Positions 17,051 to 26,406 are shown, counted from the stretch's first letter. The stretch: 56,286 nt of DNA from Streptacidiphilus pinicola (GCF_003258295.1 NZ_QKYN01000046.1:1-56286); one strand, 5' to 3'. Translations and numbers: made by a program. The notes: generated by a model from the sequence alone, not told the origin.

Positions 17051-18010
17051 TCAGGCCAGGTCGGACGGGTCGGTGTTGGCGCCGCAGAGGACGACAGCAA
17101 CGTGTTCGCCGGCGGCGGGGGTGTAGGCGCCGCCGCGGAGCGCGGCGAGGGCGGCGGCCGCGCCCGACTCGACGGCGAGGCGGCGGCCGTGCCACAGGGC
17201 CCGGCGGGTCGCCACGATCTCCGCGTCCGGGACGAGGACGCTGGAGACCAGCGGGTCGCGGGCGAGTTCGAAGGCGGTCCGTGAGATCCTGCGCGCGCCC
17301 AGCGCGTCCGCCGCGACGGAGTCGACCTCGACGTCGACCGGCTCGCCGGCCTCCAGCGCGGCGTTGAGCGCGCGGCAGTGCTCCGGCTCGACGGCGACCA
17401 CGCGCACCCCGCGCGCCAGCAGCGCCGCCGCCGTCCCGGCGAACAGGCCCCCGCCGCCGACGGAGACCACGACGGTGTCCACGTCCGGTGCCTGGCGCAG
17501 CAGTTCGAGCGCGAGCGTGCCCGCGCCCGCCGCGATGTACGGGTTGTCGTAGGCGTGTGAGAGCAGCGCGCCGCTCTTCTCCGCGAACTCCTGCGACGCC
17601 TCCAGCGCGTGGGCGTACTCGGTGCCGACGAGCCGGACGTCGGCCCGGTACTCGTGCAGCTTGGCGACCTTGACGGCCGGGGCCGTGGCCGGGACGAACA
17701 CGGTCGCCCGCGTGCCGGTGGCCAGCGCGGCCCAGGCGCAGGCGAGCCCGGCGTTGCCGCCGGAGGCGATGGTGATCCCCGCCTCGGGCATGCTGTGCTC
17801 GGCCAGGTGGACCGCGGCGAGGTTCGCCGCGCCCCGTGCCTTGAACGTGCCGGTGTGCTGCAGGAACTCCAGCGCGAAGCTCAGCCGCGCCGCGCCGGCG
17901 CCGAACGGCGCCGCCGGCTCGGCCGGCGTGACCACCAAGGGCCGCACTCGCCCCTCGATCCGCCGCGCGGCGGCCTCGACGTCCTCGGGTCCGATCAGCT
18001 GCCTGGTCAC
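17051..18010 (-). CDS. Threonine/serine dehydratase-like PLP enzyme
   Basis: About 319 residues from GTG 18008-18010; an alternative TTG at 18022 would add four residues, and neither start has a good ribosome binding site. It is a fold-type II PLP enzyme. HTGTFKARGAANL carries the PLP lysine, SGGNAGLACAWAA the phosphate/substrate loop, and SVGGGGLFAG the glycine-rich phosphate-binding turn. It has no C-terminal ACT regulatory domain, so it resembles the catabolic or short dehydratases rather than full-length IlvA. Expected reaction: L-threonine or L-serine to 2-oxobutyrate or pyruvate plus ammonia in the cytoplasm. Confidence 0.85.
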   Translation of the reverse strand: MTRQLIGPEDVEAAARRIEGRVRPLVVTPAEPAAPFGAGAARLSFALEFLQHTGTFKARGAANLAAVHLAEHSMPEAGITIASGGNAGLACAWAALATGTRATVFVPATAPAVKVAKLHEYRADVRLVGTEYAHALEASQEFAEKSGALLSHAYDNPYIAAGAGTLALELLRQAPDVDTVVVSVGGGGLFAGTAAALLARGVRVVAVEPEHCRALNAALEAGEPVDVEVDSVAADALGARRISRTAFELARDPLVSSVLVPDAEIVATRRALWHGRRLAVESGAAAALAALRGGAYTPAAGEHVAVVLCGANTDPSDLA

Positions 18011-18049
18011 CCCGTCATTCAACCAGCCGCGGGCGCGGCCCGAAGGGGA

Positions 18050-19273
18050 TCACGCGCAGGAGACCGAGACGATCTTCATCGACTTAAGGTCCAGGGTGAC
18101 CTTCGGGTGGCCCAGCGCGGTCTCGCCCGGCGTGAGTTCGTGGGCGGTCGGGTTCGCGGTGAGCGTGACCACGGCGGTGGTGCCGGTCACGGAGACGGCG
18201 TCAGCGGTCATGCTGCTCGCGGCCTTCGAGGCGCACTCCAGCGGCTGCGCGCCCGTCCCCGCGAGGGCGTCGCGGTAGGCCGCGGGGGAGGTGAAGTAGC
18301 CGGCGATCGCGGAGGTGTCGGCGCCGTAGGGCTTGAGGGCCTGCAGGTAGGCGTAGGAGTCGAGCACACCGCCGACGTAGGACTGGACCTGGTCGTCGGA
18401 GTAGGCGGCGGGAGCGAGCTGCGGCTGCAGCTGGCCGACGCAGTAGACCCAGCTCACCCGGGGCGCGGAACGGTCCACGGCCACGGACATGATGACCTGT
18501 CCGCTGCCGCCCGGCCAGAAGTACCACTGGGCGCCGGTGCCGGTGCGTCCGGGCGCGTAGACCGCGTGCCAGTAGGGGATCGAGCCGTCCTCGGCGCAGG
18601 TGCTCTGGTCGCCGTCCAGCCCGGGGCGGGTGAAGGAGGCGAAGCCCGGGTCGAGGTACTGCTGACGCAGCCGCCCGAGGGCGGCGTCGGCGTCGGCGGC
18701 GCCGAACGCGGCGGCCGCGCCGCCGTAGTAGCCGACGACGGTCGCGCCGCCCGGCAGGTCGGGGTCGGCCGCGGTGGCGCAGGAGAAGTCGGTGACGCGT
18801 CCGGCCGCGTCCGTGTCGAGGGTCAGCCGGGCGGCGGCGCGGGTGCCGACGTAGAGGCTGACCGGGACGGCCATCCCGCCCGCGCTTCCGTGCGCGACCG
18901 GGGTGCCGACGAGTGCGCCGTCCACCACGGTCCGGCCGGAGGCGGCGCCGCAGCCGACGGGCGCGCCGACTCCGCCGCCGCCCTGCATCCTGGCCGCGAC
19001 CTGCGCGTTCGCGACGTAGGCGGTGAGCCCGGCCGGGTCGGCCTTCTTCGGCTGCCCGGTCTTGACCGCCGCGCCGGAGCGCTCGTAGTCGTCGACGACG
19101 GCCAGGGCGGACGCCTGCGCGGCGTCGAGGCGCAGCGCGGGCGCGGGCTTCGCGGACGGCTTGGGGTCGCTGGAGCACCCGGCCACGCCGCCCATCGCGA
19201 GCAGCCCGGCGGCCAGCACCGCCGCGCTCGCTTTCCGGCCTCGTCGTCCTGTGTGCACGGTGTCCCCAGTCAT
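18050..19273 (-). CDS. Secreted lipoprotein, function unknown
   Basis: 407 residues from ATG 19271-19273 with GGAG just upstream. The signal peptide ends in lipobox GVAGC, followed by a Ser/Pro/Lys/Ala-rich linker, so it is a membrane-anchored extracytoplasmic protein. The mature part contains repeated aromatic/Gly segments (QWYFWPGGSGQVIMSVAVDR, SWVYCVGQLQPQLAP) and six or more cysteines that may pair. The final section (VTLDLKSMKIVSVSCA) ends in Cys-Ala. No enzyme motif is recognised. The next gene on the strand is a small membrane protein, about 80 bases upstream. Confidence 0.8.
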   Translation of the reverse strand: MTGDTVHTGRRGRKASAAVLAAGLLAMGGVAGCSSDPKPSAKPAPALRLDAAQASALAVVDDYERSGAAVKTGQPKKADPAGLTAYVANAQVAARMQGGGGVGAPVGCGAASGRTVVDGALVGTPVAHGSAGGMAVPVSLYVGTRAAARLTLDTDAAGRVTDFSCATAADPDLPGGATVVGYYGGAAAAFGAADADAALGRLRQQYLDPGFASFTRPGLDGDQSTCAEDGSIPYWHAVYAPGRTGTGAQWYFWPGGSGQVIMSVAVDRSAPRVSWVYCVGQLQPQLAPAAYSDDQVQSYVGGVLDSYAYLQALKPYGADTSAIAGYFTSPAAYRDALAGTGAQPLECASKAASSMTADAVSVTGTTAVVTLTANPTAHELTPGETALGHPKVTLDLKSMKIVSVSCA

Positions 19274-19352
19274 CGCTCCGGCCCAGCTCCCCGTCCAGGT
19301 CGCGCACACTCTATGAGCTGCACCTGCCACAGCACCATGCCCTCTTCTGTGG

Positions 19353-19949
19353 TCAACCCGACACGAGGGAGTACACGACTCCGACGAATGCGGCCGCCAG
19401 GCCGAGAAACCCGCCGGCGGCGCCGACGCGGAGCAGCGGTCTCGCGCGGGCGTTCCAGCGGCGGCTGGCCGGTGTGGCGGACTCGTCAGGGCCGGTGCAC
19501 AGCAGCCCGAGGAAGCGGAAGACCCCGCCGAGCAGCAGCAGCGTGTAGCCGAGCAGGGCGAAGAGTCCGCCGAGGTCCAGTCCGACCTCGCCCGGCCCGG
19601 GCCGGACGTAGGAACCCCGGCTGGTGCGCCGCATGCCGACCGGACGGCCGACGGTGGCCGCGTCGCGGCCGGGTGCGTGCAGGGTCACGGACCTGTCGAC
19701 CAGGCTGCCGTCGGTGGCCGTGAACGTGCCGGTGCAGACGTCCTCGGCCTTGCGGTTCCGCAGCAGCTCCGTCGCGCAGTGCCGCGACACGTACGTGCCG
19801 GGCGTGCCCGCGACGCCGAGGGCGTACGGCAGCGCGCGGAGGGGGAACTGCGCCGCCCACACCCCGCCGCCCAGCACCCCGAGCCCGACCGCCACGGCCA
19901 TCACGGCCAGCGCGATCCTCGCCCGGCGCTGCGTCCTCTCCTGCGTCAT
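19353..19949 (-). CDS. Small membrane protein, function unknown
   Basis: 198 residues from ATG 19947-19949 with GGGAGAGGA upstream. Helix 1 is at about residues 11-32, followed by an extracytoplasmic domain of roughly 90 residues containing two Cys (RHCATELL, EDVCTGTF). Two or more C-terminal helices follow (GGLFALLGYTLLLLGGVFR, GAAGGFLGLAAAFVGVVYSL). The layout is common for hypothetical Streptomyces envelope proteins. It reads in the same direction as the lipoprotein gene and may be co-transcribed with it. Confidence 0.75.
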   Translation of the reverse strand: MTQERTQRRARIALAVMAVAVGLGVLGGGVWAAQFPLRALPYALGVAGTPGTYVSRHCATELLRNRKAEDVCTGTFTATDGSLVDRSVTLHAPGRDAATVGRPVGMRRTSRGSYVRPGPGEVGLDLGGLFALLGYTLLLLGGVFRFLGLLCTGPDESATPASRRWNARARPLLRVGAAGGFLGLAAAFVGVVYSLVSG

Positions 19950-20079
19950 CCCGCCGTCCTCTCCCAGGGGCGGCACATCCTGACACGTCGGCGCGGGGAA
20001 GCCTGCGGTGGGGCGTTCACGATGCGCTACACCGCCGTGGTCGTCACCGCGGCGCGCGTCACGGACGGGTGAACCGCGG

Positions 20080-20904
20080 TCAGGAGAGCGGCGGGGTCCA
20101 GTCGAAGGTGACGGTCACCGGCGCGTGGTCGGACCAACGCTCCGGGTGGGAGTTCGCGCGCTCCACGACGCCGGTGGTGGCGCGGGCGGCGAGGCCGGGC
20201 GTGGTGACGACGTAGTCGATGCGCCAGCCGCTGTCCTGGTCGAAGGCGCGGCCGCGGTAGGACCACCAGGAGTACGGGCCGACGGCGTCCGGATGCAGGC
20301 TGCGGACGGTGTCGACGTAGCCGAGCTCGTCGAGGACGCGGGAGAGCCAGGCGCGCTCCTCGGGCAGGAAGCCCGCCTTCTTCTGGTTGGCCTTCCAGTT
20401 CTTCAGGTCCGCCTCGCGGTGGGCGATGTTCCAGTCGCCGCAGACGACGACCTCGCGGCCCTGCTCGGCGGCGCGCTCGCGGAGCCGCTTCAGGTGGTCG
20501 AGGAATTCCGCCATGAAGCGTTCCTTCTCGTCCTGACGGGGCGTGCCGACCTCGCCCGAGGGGAGATAGAGGCTGGCGACGGTGACGCCCGGCAGGTCGA
20601 TCTCCGCGTAACGGCCGGAGCCGTCGAACTCGTCCGAACCAAAGCCGACCTTCATCCGCTGCGGCTCCTGCCGCGACAGCACCGCCACGCCGGCCCGGCC
20701 CTTGGCCGTCGTCGAGGGCGCCCACAGCACGTGCCACCCGGCCGGCTCCACGACCTCGGCGGCCAGCTGGCCCGGCTCGGCGCGGACCTCCTGCAGGCAG
20801 ACGACGTCGGCCTCGGTCTGCGCGAGCCACTCGACGTAGCCCTTGCCCGAGGCGGCGCGCAGGCCGTTGACGTTGACGGTGGTGATGATCACCTGAGAGC
20901 TCAT
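20080..20904 (-). CDS. xthA: Exodeoxyribonuclease III (AP endonuclease)
   Basis: 274 residues, full length for the family. The endonuclease/exonuclease/phosphatase motifs are complete: TVNVNGLRAA, CLQEVR (metal-binding Glu), YLPSG, CGDWNIAHREADL (Asp-x-Asn), WRIDYVV and the C-terminal SDHAPV His. It repairs abasic sites and trims 3' ends in the cytoplasm. Single gene; no operon partners. Confidence 0.95.
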   Translation of the reverse strand: MSSQVIITTVNVNGLRAASGKGYVEWLAQTEADVVCLQEVRAEPGQLAAEVVEPAGWHVLWAPSTTAKGRAGVAVLSRQEPQRMKVGFGSDEFDGSGRYAEIDLPGVTVASLYLPSGEVGTPRQDEKERFMAEFLDHLKRLRERAAEQGREVVVCGDWNIAHREADLKNWKANQKKAGFLPEERAWLSRVLDELGYVDTVRSLHPDAVGPYSWWSYRGRAFDQDSGWRIDYVVTTPGLAARATTGVVERANSHPERWSDHAPVTVTFDWTPPLS

Positions 20905-21022
20905 TCCTCACGGAGTCGGTTCCGGACCGCCGCACCGGCGACGAGCCCGTCACACCTTACGACGGGACGCCGGCACCACCCGGTCGGTGTCCAAGGCCGA
21001 CCGCAGTCGGTACGCTCCGGGC

Positions 21023-21208
21023 ATGAGCACGAGCCCGGACGACTACGACAGTACGAACTGTGTCTGGTGCGGAGCCGCGGTCTACCTCGGTCCCGAGGGC
21101 GGCTACGTCTGCGGGCAGTGCAACCACACCGTCACGCCGCCCGACTACGAGAAGCGCGCCGGGCGCGCGGGAGCACGGGCGCGCCGGCGGCGGAGGACGG
21201 TTCGCTGA
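21023..21208 (+). CDS. Small zinc-ribbon-like protein
   Basis: 61 residues from ATG 21023. Two CxxC knuckles (CVWC at about 13-16 and CGQC at about 30-33) frame a short GPEGGYV turn, a classic zinc ribbon. A basic C-terminal tail (RAGARARRRRRTVR) may contact nucleic acid or acidic partners. The upstream ATG 12 codons earlier has no better ribosome binding site. Coding is supported by Streptomyces-like codon bias; function unknown. Confidence 0.65.
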   Translation: MSTSPDDYDSTNCVWCGAAVYLGPEGGYVCGQCNHTVTPPDYEKRAGRAGARARRRRRTVR

Positions 21209-21253
21209 GCTGAGCTCTGTGCGCCCGTGTGAGTGTGAAGCCGTCGTCGAGCT

Positions 21254-22273
21254 TCAACGACGCCGTTGGTCGGCCCGCAACTCGAGATCGCCGTAGCTGT
21301 TGTCGGCGGGGTTGACCGTTACACCTGGAGCCACGATCTCGTCGATGCGGTCGAGTACCTCGGCCGCGAGGGTGACCTCTGCGGCGGGGAGGAACGCCTC
21401 GAGCTGTTCCATCGTGCGCGGCCCGATGATCGCCGAGGTGACGCCGGGGTGGTTGATCACGAAGGCGACGGCCAGCTCGATCAGGGGGACGCCGGCCTTC
21501 TCGGCGAGGACCGCGAGGCGCTCCACGGCGTCGAGCTTGCGCTGGTTGGCCGGGCTGCTCATGTCGAAGCGGGCCTGCGGGCGCGCCGCGGAGGCCGGCC
21601 CGGAGGAGGCGTCCTTGCGGTAGCGGCCCGAGAGCCAACCGCCGGCGAGCGGGCTGTAGGTCAGCGTGCCCATGCCGTGGCGGCGCACGGTGGGCAGGAC
21701 GTCTTCTTCGACGCCGCGGACCAGGATCGAGTACGGCGGCTGCTCGGTCACGAACCGCTCCAGGCGGCGCTCGCGGGAGACCCACTGGGCCTCGACGATC
21801 TGGGAGCCGGAAAAGGACGAGGAACCGAGGTAACGGATCTTGCCCTGGTGGACCAGGTCGGAGAGGGCGCCGAGGGTTTCGGCCACATCGGTGTCCGGGC
21901 TGGGACGATGGACCTGGTAGAGGTCGATGTAGTCGGTGCCCAGGCGCCGCAGGGAGTTCTCGACCTCGCGGATGATCCAGCGCCGTGAACCTCCCCGGGA
22001 GTTGGGGTCGTCCTGACTCATCGGCATGAAGAACTTGGTCGCCAGGACCACGTCGTCGCGACGCCCCTTGAGGGCCTTGCCGACGATCTCCTCCGAGACC
22101 CCGCCGGAGTACACGTCCGCGGTGTCGACGAAGTTGATGCCGGCGTCGAGCGCACGGTGGATGATCCGCACCGAGTCGGCTTCGTCCTCGTTGCCCCAGG
22201 GGCCGAACATCATCGCGCCGAGGCAGAGCGGGCTGACCTGGACGCCGGTGCGGCCGAGCGGTCGGTACTGCAT
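21254..22273 (-). CDS. Aldo/keto reductase
   Basis: 339 residues, AKR12/13-like. The TIM-barrel tetrad is visible: NFVDTADVYS (Asp, Tyr), LATKF (Lys) and YQVHRP (His). SAIIGPRTMEQLEAFL is the C-terminal NADPH phosphate-binding region. It reduces aldehydes or ketones with NADPH; substrate not predictable. The MmyB-type regulator begins about 20 bases beyond its start on the same strand, so regulator and reductase form one unit with the regulator gene first. Confidence 0.92.
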   Translation of the reverse strand: MQYRPLGRTGVQVSPLCLGAMMFGPWGNEDEADSVRIIHRALDAGINFVDTADVYSGGVSEEIVGKALKGRRDDVVLATKFFMPMSQDDPNSRGGSRRWIIREVENSLRRLGTDYIDLYQVHRPSPDTDVAETLGALSDLVHQGKIRYLGSSSFSGSQIVEAQWVSRERRLERFVTEQPPYSILVRGVEEDVLPTVRRHGMGTLTYSPLAGGWLSGRYRKDASSGPASAARPQARFDMSSPANQRKLDAVERLAVLAEKAGVPLIELAVAFVINHPGVTSAIIGPRTMEQLEAFLPAAEVTLAAEVLDRIDEIVAPGVTVNPADNSYGDLELRADQRRR

Positions 22274-22293
22274 GAAGGAGTTCTCCTTGTGCG

Positions 22294-23190
22294 TCAGTGG
22301 TGGTGCGAGGACACGGCCGTGCCGGCCGTGGCCCAGGCGGCGAGGAGGTCGAGTGCCTCCCGCTCCCGTGAGTCCGGTTCGGGGGTGTAGAAGTTGAGGC
22401 GTAGTCCGGGATCGGCCGGCAGGTCCAGCGCCTCGTAGGGCAGCACGAGATCACCGACCAGTGGGTGATGAAGGCGCTTGACGCCGGAGCGGTGGATCTT
22501 CACGTCGTGGCGGGCCCACCGGCGTGCGAAGTCCTCGCTCTTGGTGGTGAGCTCGCCGATCAGATCGGTCAGCGCCTTGTCGTGGGGCGCTCGGCCCGTC
22601 TCGGAGCGCAGAAAGGCGACGGAGTCGTCGGCTCCCTTGTCCCAGTCGGTCCAGAAGTCCTGGCCCGCGGGGTCAAGGAAGAGGAAGCGGGCCGTGTTGA
22701 CCGGTCCTCGCCGGGCGAACAGCGGTGAGTCGAAGACCGGCGCGTACAACGCCCGGCCCAGCGTGTTGGCGGCGAGGACGTCGAACCGTGCGTTGCGTAT
22801 GTACGCCGGCACGTCGGTCATCGAGTCGAGCAGCCGCAGGATCGTGGGCCGCACCCGGGAAGCGGTCACCGTCGGGCGGCGGCTGGAGGGGTTCGACGCT
22901 CGCGCGAGGTCGTACAGGTGGGTGCGCTCGGCCTCGTCGAGCTGCAGGGCGTGGGCGAGCGCGTCGAGTACGGAATCCGAGGCACCGCTGAGATTTCCGC
23001 GTTCGAGCCGGATGTAGTAGTCCACGCTCATTCCCGCGAGGAGGGCGACCTCCTCGCGGCGCAGACCGGTGACGCGTCGGTTTGCGCCGTAGAGCGGCAG
23101 TCCGGCCTGCCGCGGGGTGATCCGTGCCCGTCGGGTGCTCAGGAACTCGCGGACCTCGGCGACCAGGTCGGTCCGGTGGGTGTCAGCCAT
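22294..23190 (-). CDS. MmyB-type XRE transcriptional regulator
   Basis: 298 residues from ATG 23188-23190, GAGAG upstream. The N-terminal helix-turn-helix (RREEVALLAGMSVDYYIRLERGN) is followed by a ligand-binding MmyB-like domain (TDVPAYIRNARFDVLAANTLGRALY onward), which in relatives is PAS-like and binds fatty acids. These regulators usually control a neighbouring reductase or dehydrogenase gene. Here aldo/keto reductases lie on both sides, one downstream in the same operon and one divergent, so it probably controls both. Confidence 0.9.
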   Translation of the reverse strand: MADTHRTDLVAEVREFLSTRRARITPRQAGLPLYGANRRVTGLRREEVALLAGMSVDYYIRLERGNLSGASDSVLDALAHALQLDEAERTHLYDLARASNPSSRRPTVTASRVRPTILRLLDSMTDVPAYIRNARFDVLAANTLGRALYAPVFDSPLFARRGPVNTARFLFLDPAGQDFWTDWDKGADDSVAFLRSETGRAPHDKALTDLIGELTTKSEDFARRWARHDVKIHRSGVKRLHHPLVGDLVLPYEALDLPADPGLRLNFYTPEPDSREREALDLLAAWATAGTAVSSHHH

Positions 23191-23414
23191 GATCAGCTCT
23201 CGAAGACTTTCTCGGTGGCGCCGGTGGCGGCGTGTCCCTTGGCTCTCGCGGGCCGCCTCCTTCACGGTAGATGCGTCGGCCGGGGCGTGCGAGGTACTGC
23301 CGTTACCTGGAAGAGCAGTGACTCCCACCTGCGTGCGGGCGTGCGGTCCCCTGGAGCAGACCCGGGCACCGCCGGCGTGCTCGTGCGGGTCACGTGCAAC
23401 GAAAGGCCTCTGTG

Positions 23415-24290
23415 ATGCAGACCCTCACCCTCAACAACGGCGTCACCATGCCCGCTCTCGGTTTCGGAGTCTTCCAGACCCCGCCCGACGAGACCCGGGC
23501 CGCCGTGACCGCCGCGCTCGCTTCCGGTTACCGGCACATCGACACCGCCGCGGCCTACGCCAACGAGCGCGAGGTCGGTCAGGCGATCCGCGACAGCGAG
23601 GTCCCCCGCGAGGACGTCTTCATCGAAACCAAGATCTGGATCAGCGACTACGGGTACGACGAGACCCTGCACGGCTTCGACAAGAGCGCCGCGAAACTCG
23701 GTGTCGACCGGATCGACCTGCTGATCCTCCACCAGGCGCTGCCCTCCGACTTCGACCGCACCGTCGCGGCCTACCGCGCCCTGGAGAAGCTCCTGGCCGA
23801 GGGCAAGGTGCGGGCCATCGGTGTCAGCAACTTCATGGTCGACCACCTGACCGCGCTTCTCGACGCGACCTCCGTCGTCCCCGCGGTCAACCAGCTGGAG
23901 ATCCACCCCTACTTCCAACAGCGCGCCGTCCTCGACTTCGACGACAAGCACGACATCCTGAACCAGGCGTGGTCACCGATCGGCGGCATCACCGGCTACC
24001 GCGGGACGGGCACCAGCACCTTCGACGACCCGACCATCGCCGGCATGGCCGCCGCACACGGCAAGACCCCGGCCCAGGTGATGCTGCGCTGGCACCTGCA
24101 ACAGGGGCGCTCGGCCATCCCCAAGTCGGTCCGGCCCACACGGATCGCGCAGAACTTCGACGTCTTCGACTTCGACCTCACGCCGGACGAGCTGGCGGCG
24201 CTGGACGCCCTGGACACCGGGCGACGCGGAGGCCCCGAGCCCGAGGACGTCACCCTGCAGACCTACGGCCGCGCCATCCCCGAAGCCTGA
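23415..24290 (+). CDS. Aldo/keto reductase, 2,5-diketogluconate reductase type
   Basis: 291 residues from ATG 23415 with GAAAGG upstream. It is an AKR5-like enzyme: YRHIDTAAAYANEREVG holds catalytic Asp and Tyr, IETKIW the Lys, LILHQ the His, and AIPKSVRPTRIAQNFDVFDF the NADPH-binding C-terminus. It uses NADPH to reduce small aldehydes or diketo acids. It is divergent from the MmyB regulator and followed on the same strand by a small cupin; both probably respond to that regulator. Confidence 0.92.
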   Translation: MQTLTLNNGVTMPALGFGVFQTPPDETRAAVTAALASGYRHIDTAAAYANEREVGQAIRDSEVPREDVFIETKIWISDYGYDETLHGFDKSAAKLGVDRIDLLILHQALPSDFDRTVAAYRALEKLLAEGKVRAIGVSNFMVDHLTALLDATSVVPAVNQLEIHPYFQQRAVLDFDDKHDILNQAWSPIGGITGYRGTGTSTFDDPTIAGMAAAHGKTPAQVMLRWHLQQGRSAIPKSVRPTRIAQNFDVFDFDLTPDELAALDALDTGRRGGPEPEDVTLQTYGRAIPEA

Positions 24291-24311
24291 CCTGCGCCGA
24301 TGGGAAACCCC

Positions 24312-24365
24312 ATGACCGCGCTGACCCAACTGAAGAACATCGCCGCCGAAGACGCGAACCCGTAA
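24312..24365 (+). pseudogene. 17-codon open frame, possible gene remnant
   Basis: ATG 24312 to TAA 24363, reading MTALTQLKNIAAEDANP. It sits in the 85-base gap between the reductase and the cupin. The start looks like that of a normal protein and then stops, so it may be the scar of a deleted gene or simply chance. Confidence 0.2.
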
Positions 24366-24375
24366 GGAACCCACC

Positions 24376-24789
24376 ATGGAACGCCTGCCCCGACACTCCA
24401 CCACGAAGCTCCCGGCCGAACGGTTCACCGGGGACGCCTGGCTGGACATGCTCGCCGTCGGCACCGAGCCGTCCCGGCTGACTGTCGGCCTGGTCCGCTT
24501 CGCACCGGGCGCCCGCACCGCCTGGCACCGGCACGCCGTCGGCCAGACCCTGCACTGCGTGTCCGGAACCGGCCTGGTCGCCACCCGCGACGGCAAGGTC
24601 GTCGTGCTGCGCCCCGGCAACACCGTGCACACCCCGCCCGGCGAATGGCACTGGCACGGCGCGGCCCCGGACGCGTTCATGGAACACCTCGCCATCTCCG
24701 AGGGCTCGGGCGACCCCGACATCCCCGATGTCGACTGGGTCGAGCACGTCACCGACGAGGAGTACGGCCAGGCCGCGGCCACGGCCTGA
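24376..24789 (+). CDS. Small metal-binding cupin
   Basis: 137 residues, ATG preceded by AAGGA. It is a single double-stranded beta-helix with cupin motif 1 WHRHAVGQTLHCVSGTG (two His and a Gln) and motif 2 EWHWHG. This is the metal-ligand pattern of the small manganese cupins that include bacterial (R)-hydroxynitrile lyases and TM1459-like oxygenases. The call as a cupin is secure; the reaction is not. It is probably in one transcript with the preceding aldo/keto reductase and may be part of a stress or detoxification response. Confidence 0.88.
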   Translation: MERLPRHSTTKLPAERFTGDAWLDMLAVGTEPSRLTVGLVRFAPGARTAWHRHAVGQTLHCVSGTGLVATRDGKVVVLRPGNTVHTPPGEWHWHGAAPDAFMEHLAISEGSGDPDIPDVDWVEHVTDEEYGQAAATA

Positions 24790-24840
24790 CCCGCGCTGCC
24801 CACACGGACGAAGAGAGGCGCCGACGGTGACCGCGGCGCC

Positions 24841-25638
24841 TCAGCGTGCCGTGATGAACAGGCTCTGGGCGGAGCGGCCGATCACGGCCTTCTCGTCGAG
24901 CAGCACCGCGTCCGCGAGCCCGATGCCCGCCTGGTCCACGCTGGTGTGCGCGTCCAGGCCGACCCACTCGCCCACCGGGGGACGGCGCAGGTGGACCGTC
25001 AGGTCCGGGTTGACGTAGGTGTGCCGGCGGAAGTCCAACGTGCCGGAGATGCCGTTACCGGAGTCGGCGGCGATCAGTACCCGGCAGAGGCCCGCGGTCT
25101 CCTCGCCCGCGACCAGCGGCAGGCGCATCCGGAACCAGGCGGCGGCGGGGCCGGGCTCGGTCGCCGAGCCGTGGGCGAAGCGCATCTCCATCGCGGTGTG
25201 GTAACCCTCGTCCCAGGGGAGTGGGAAGGTCTGCACGGCGGACCGCTCGGGGCCGGCGACGGCCAGAGGGGACTCGATGGAGGGCAGCCCCCCGAGCGCC
25301 TCGGCGTCGCCGACGCGGATTCTCAGCGCGTGCGCGCGCATCGCGAGTTTGCCCTCGGCGGTGCGCAGTTCGGCTTCCACGCGCTCGACGTTGCGGCCGG
25401 TCTCGGCCTCGCGGACGGCGACGCTCACCTCGCCCAGCGGCACCGGCCGCAGGATCTCGAACGTCATCCGCACGACGCGGAAGCCCTCGCGCGCGCCCGC
25501 GCGGCGCTCGACGGCGCGGCCCAGCAGCGCGGCCGGCGGGCCGGCGTGCTGGCTGTCGGGGGACCAGGGCCCACGGGTCGCGGCGGTGGCGGCGAACTCG
25601 TTCTCGCCGAGCGGGAGGTAGAAGGCGTCAGCGGTCAT
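24841..25638 (-). CDS. Acyl-CoA thioesterase, double hot-dog fold
   Basis: 265 residues. The TesB/PF13622-like pattern is clear: SPDSQHAGPPAALLGRAVER at about 26-46, followed by RMTFEILRPVPLGEVSVAV, and a second hot-dog half ending with DQAGIGLADAVLLDEKAVIG. It likely hydrolyses acyl-CoAs in the cytoplasm. It ends next to the cupin gene (convergent) and starts 19 bases from the stop of the acetyltransferase on the same strand. Confidence 0.85.
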   Translation of the reverse strand: MTADAFYLPLGENEFAATAATRGPWSPDSQHAGPPAALLGRAVERRAGAREGFRVVRMTFEILRPVPLGEVSVAVREAETGRNVERVEAELRTAEGKLAMRAHALRIRVGDAEALGGLPSIESPLAVAGPERSAVQTFPLPWDEGYHTAMEMRFAHGSATEPGPAAAWFRMRLPLVAGEETAGLCRVLIAADSGNGISGTLDFRRHTYVNPDLTVHLRRPPVGEWVGLDAHTSVDQAGIGLADAVLLDEKAVIGRSAQSLFITAR

Positions 25639-25657
25639 TACTGAAGAGTAACCAGAA

Positions 25658-26248
25658 TCAGCGGGGATGGGGAGGGAAGGGGACCGCCTCGGGCGACGGC
25701 TGCCACTCCCGCCTGAGCAGCCCGTAGACCCACGAGTCGGAGACGTCGCCGTTGACCACGCAGTCCTCCCGCAGCGTCCCCTCCCGCACGAAGCCGAGCT
25801 TCTCCAGCACCCGGGCGGAGCCGATGTTGCGTGTGTCGGCCTCGGCCTGCACGCGGTTGAGGTCCAAGGTGTCGAACGCCCACCCCAGCAGGGCGCGCGC
25901 GGCCTCGGTCGCGTAGCCGTGGCCCCATGCCGCGGCGTTGTAGCAGTAGCCGAGCGAGGCGCTGCGGTACTCCGGGTTCCACCGGGCCAGGGTGCACCAG
26001 CCGAGGAACGCCCCGTCGGAGTCGCGCTCCACGGCCAGCCGCGTGCCGGTGCCCTCCTGGGCCATCTGCCGGCACGTCGTGAGGAACGTCCCGGCGCGCG
26101 CCGGGTCGCTCCACGGCGGCGCGTCCCAGTAGCGCAGCACGTGGGCGTCGCTCTGCAGGGCGAAGAGGTCCTCCGCGTCGGCGTCCTCGAAGGGACGCAG
26201 GCGAAGGCGGGCGGTCTGCAAGGACGGTGCGGGCAGCGGTGTCCCCAT
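25658..26248 (-). CDS. GNAT acetyltransferase, RimJ/RimL type
   Basis: 196 residues from ATG 26246-26248, with GGGAGGG as ribosome binding site; the upstream in-frame ATG lacks one. TARLRLRPFEDADAEDLFAL opens the fold. LGYCYNAAAWGHGYATEAAR is the acetyl-CoA pyrophosphate loop, and NIGSARVLEKLGFVREG is the C-terminal signature. It acetylates an N-terminal amine or small molecule; target unknown. Confidence 0.9.
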   Translation of the reverse strand: MGTPLPAPSLQTARLRLRPFEDADAEDLFALQSDAHVLRYWDAPPWSDPARAGTFLTTCRQMAQEGTGTRLAVERDSDGAFLGWCTLARWNPEYRSASLGYCYNAAAWGHGYATEAARALLGWAFDTLDLNRVQAEADTRNIGSARVLEKLGFVREGTLREDCVVNGDVSDSWVYGLLRREWQPSPEAVPFPPHPR

Positions 26249-26406
26249 GGTCCCTCCCCTGATCGGTGGCCGCTCCATCACACAGTCGACGTGGTTGACC
26301 CGCAACGGGTTTTCACAGCGGCGCCGCTTCGGCCATGCTGGTGCGCGGGAGCACGGGGACCCGTGCTGCGGCAGCGGTGGAAGCGGTAGTAGGGGAGGGC
26401 GACGCG

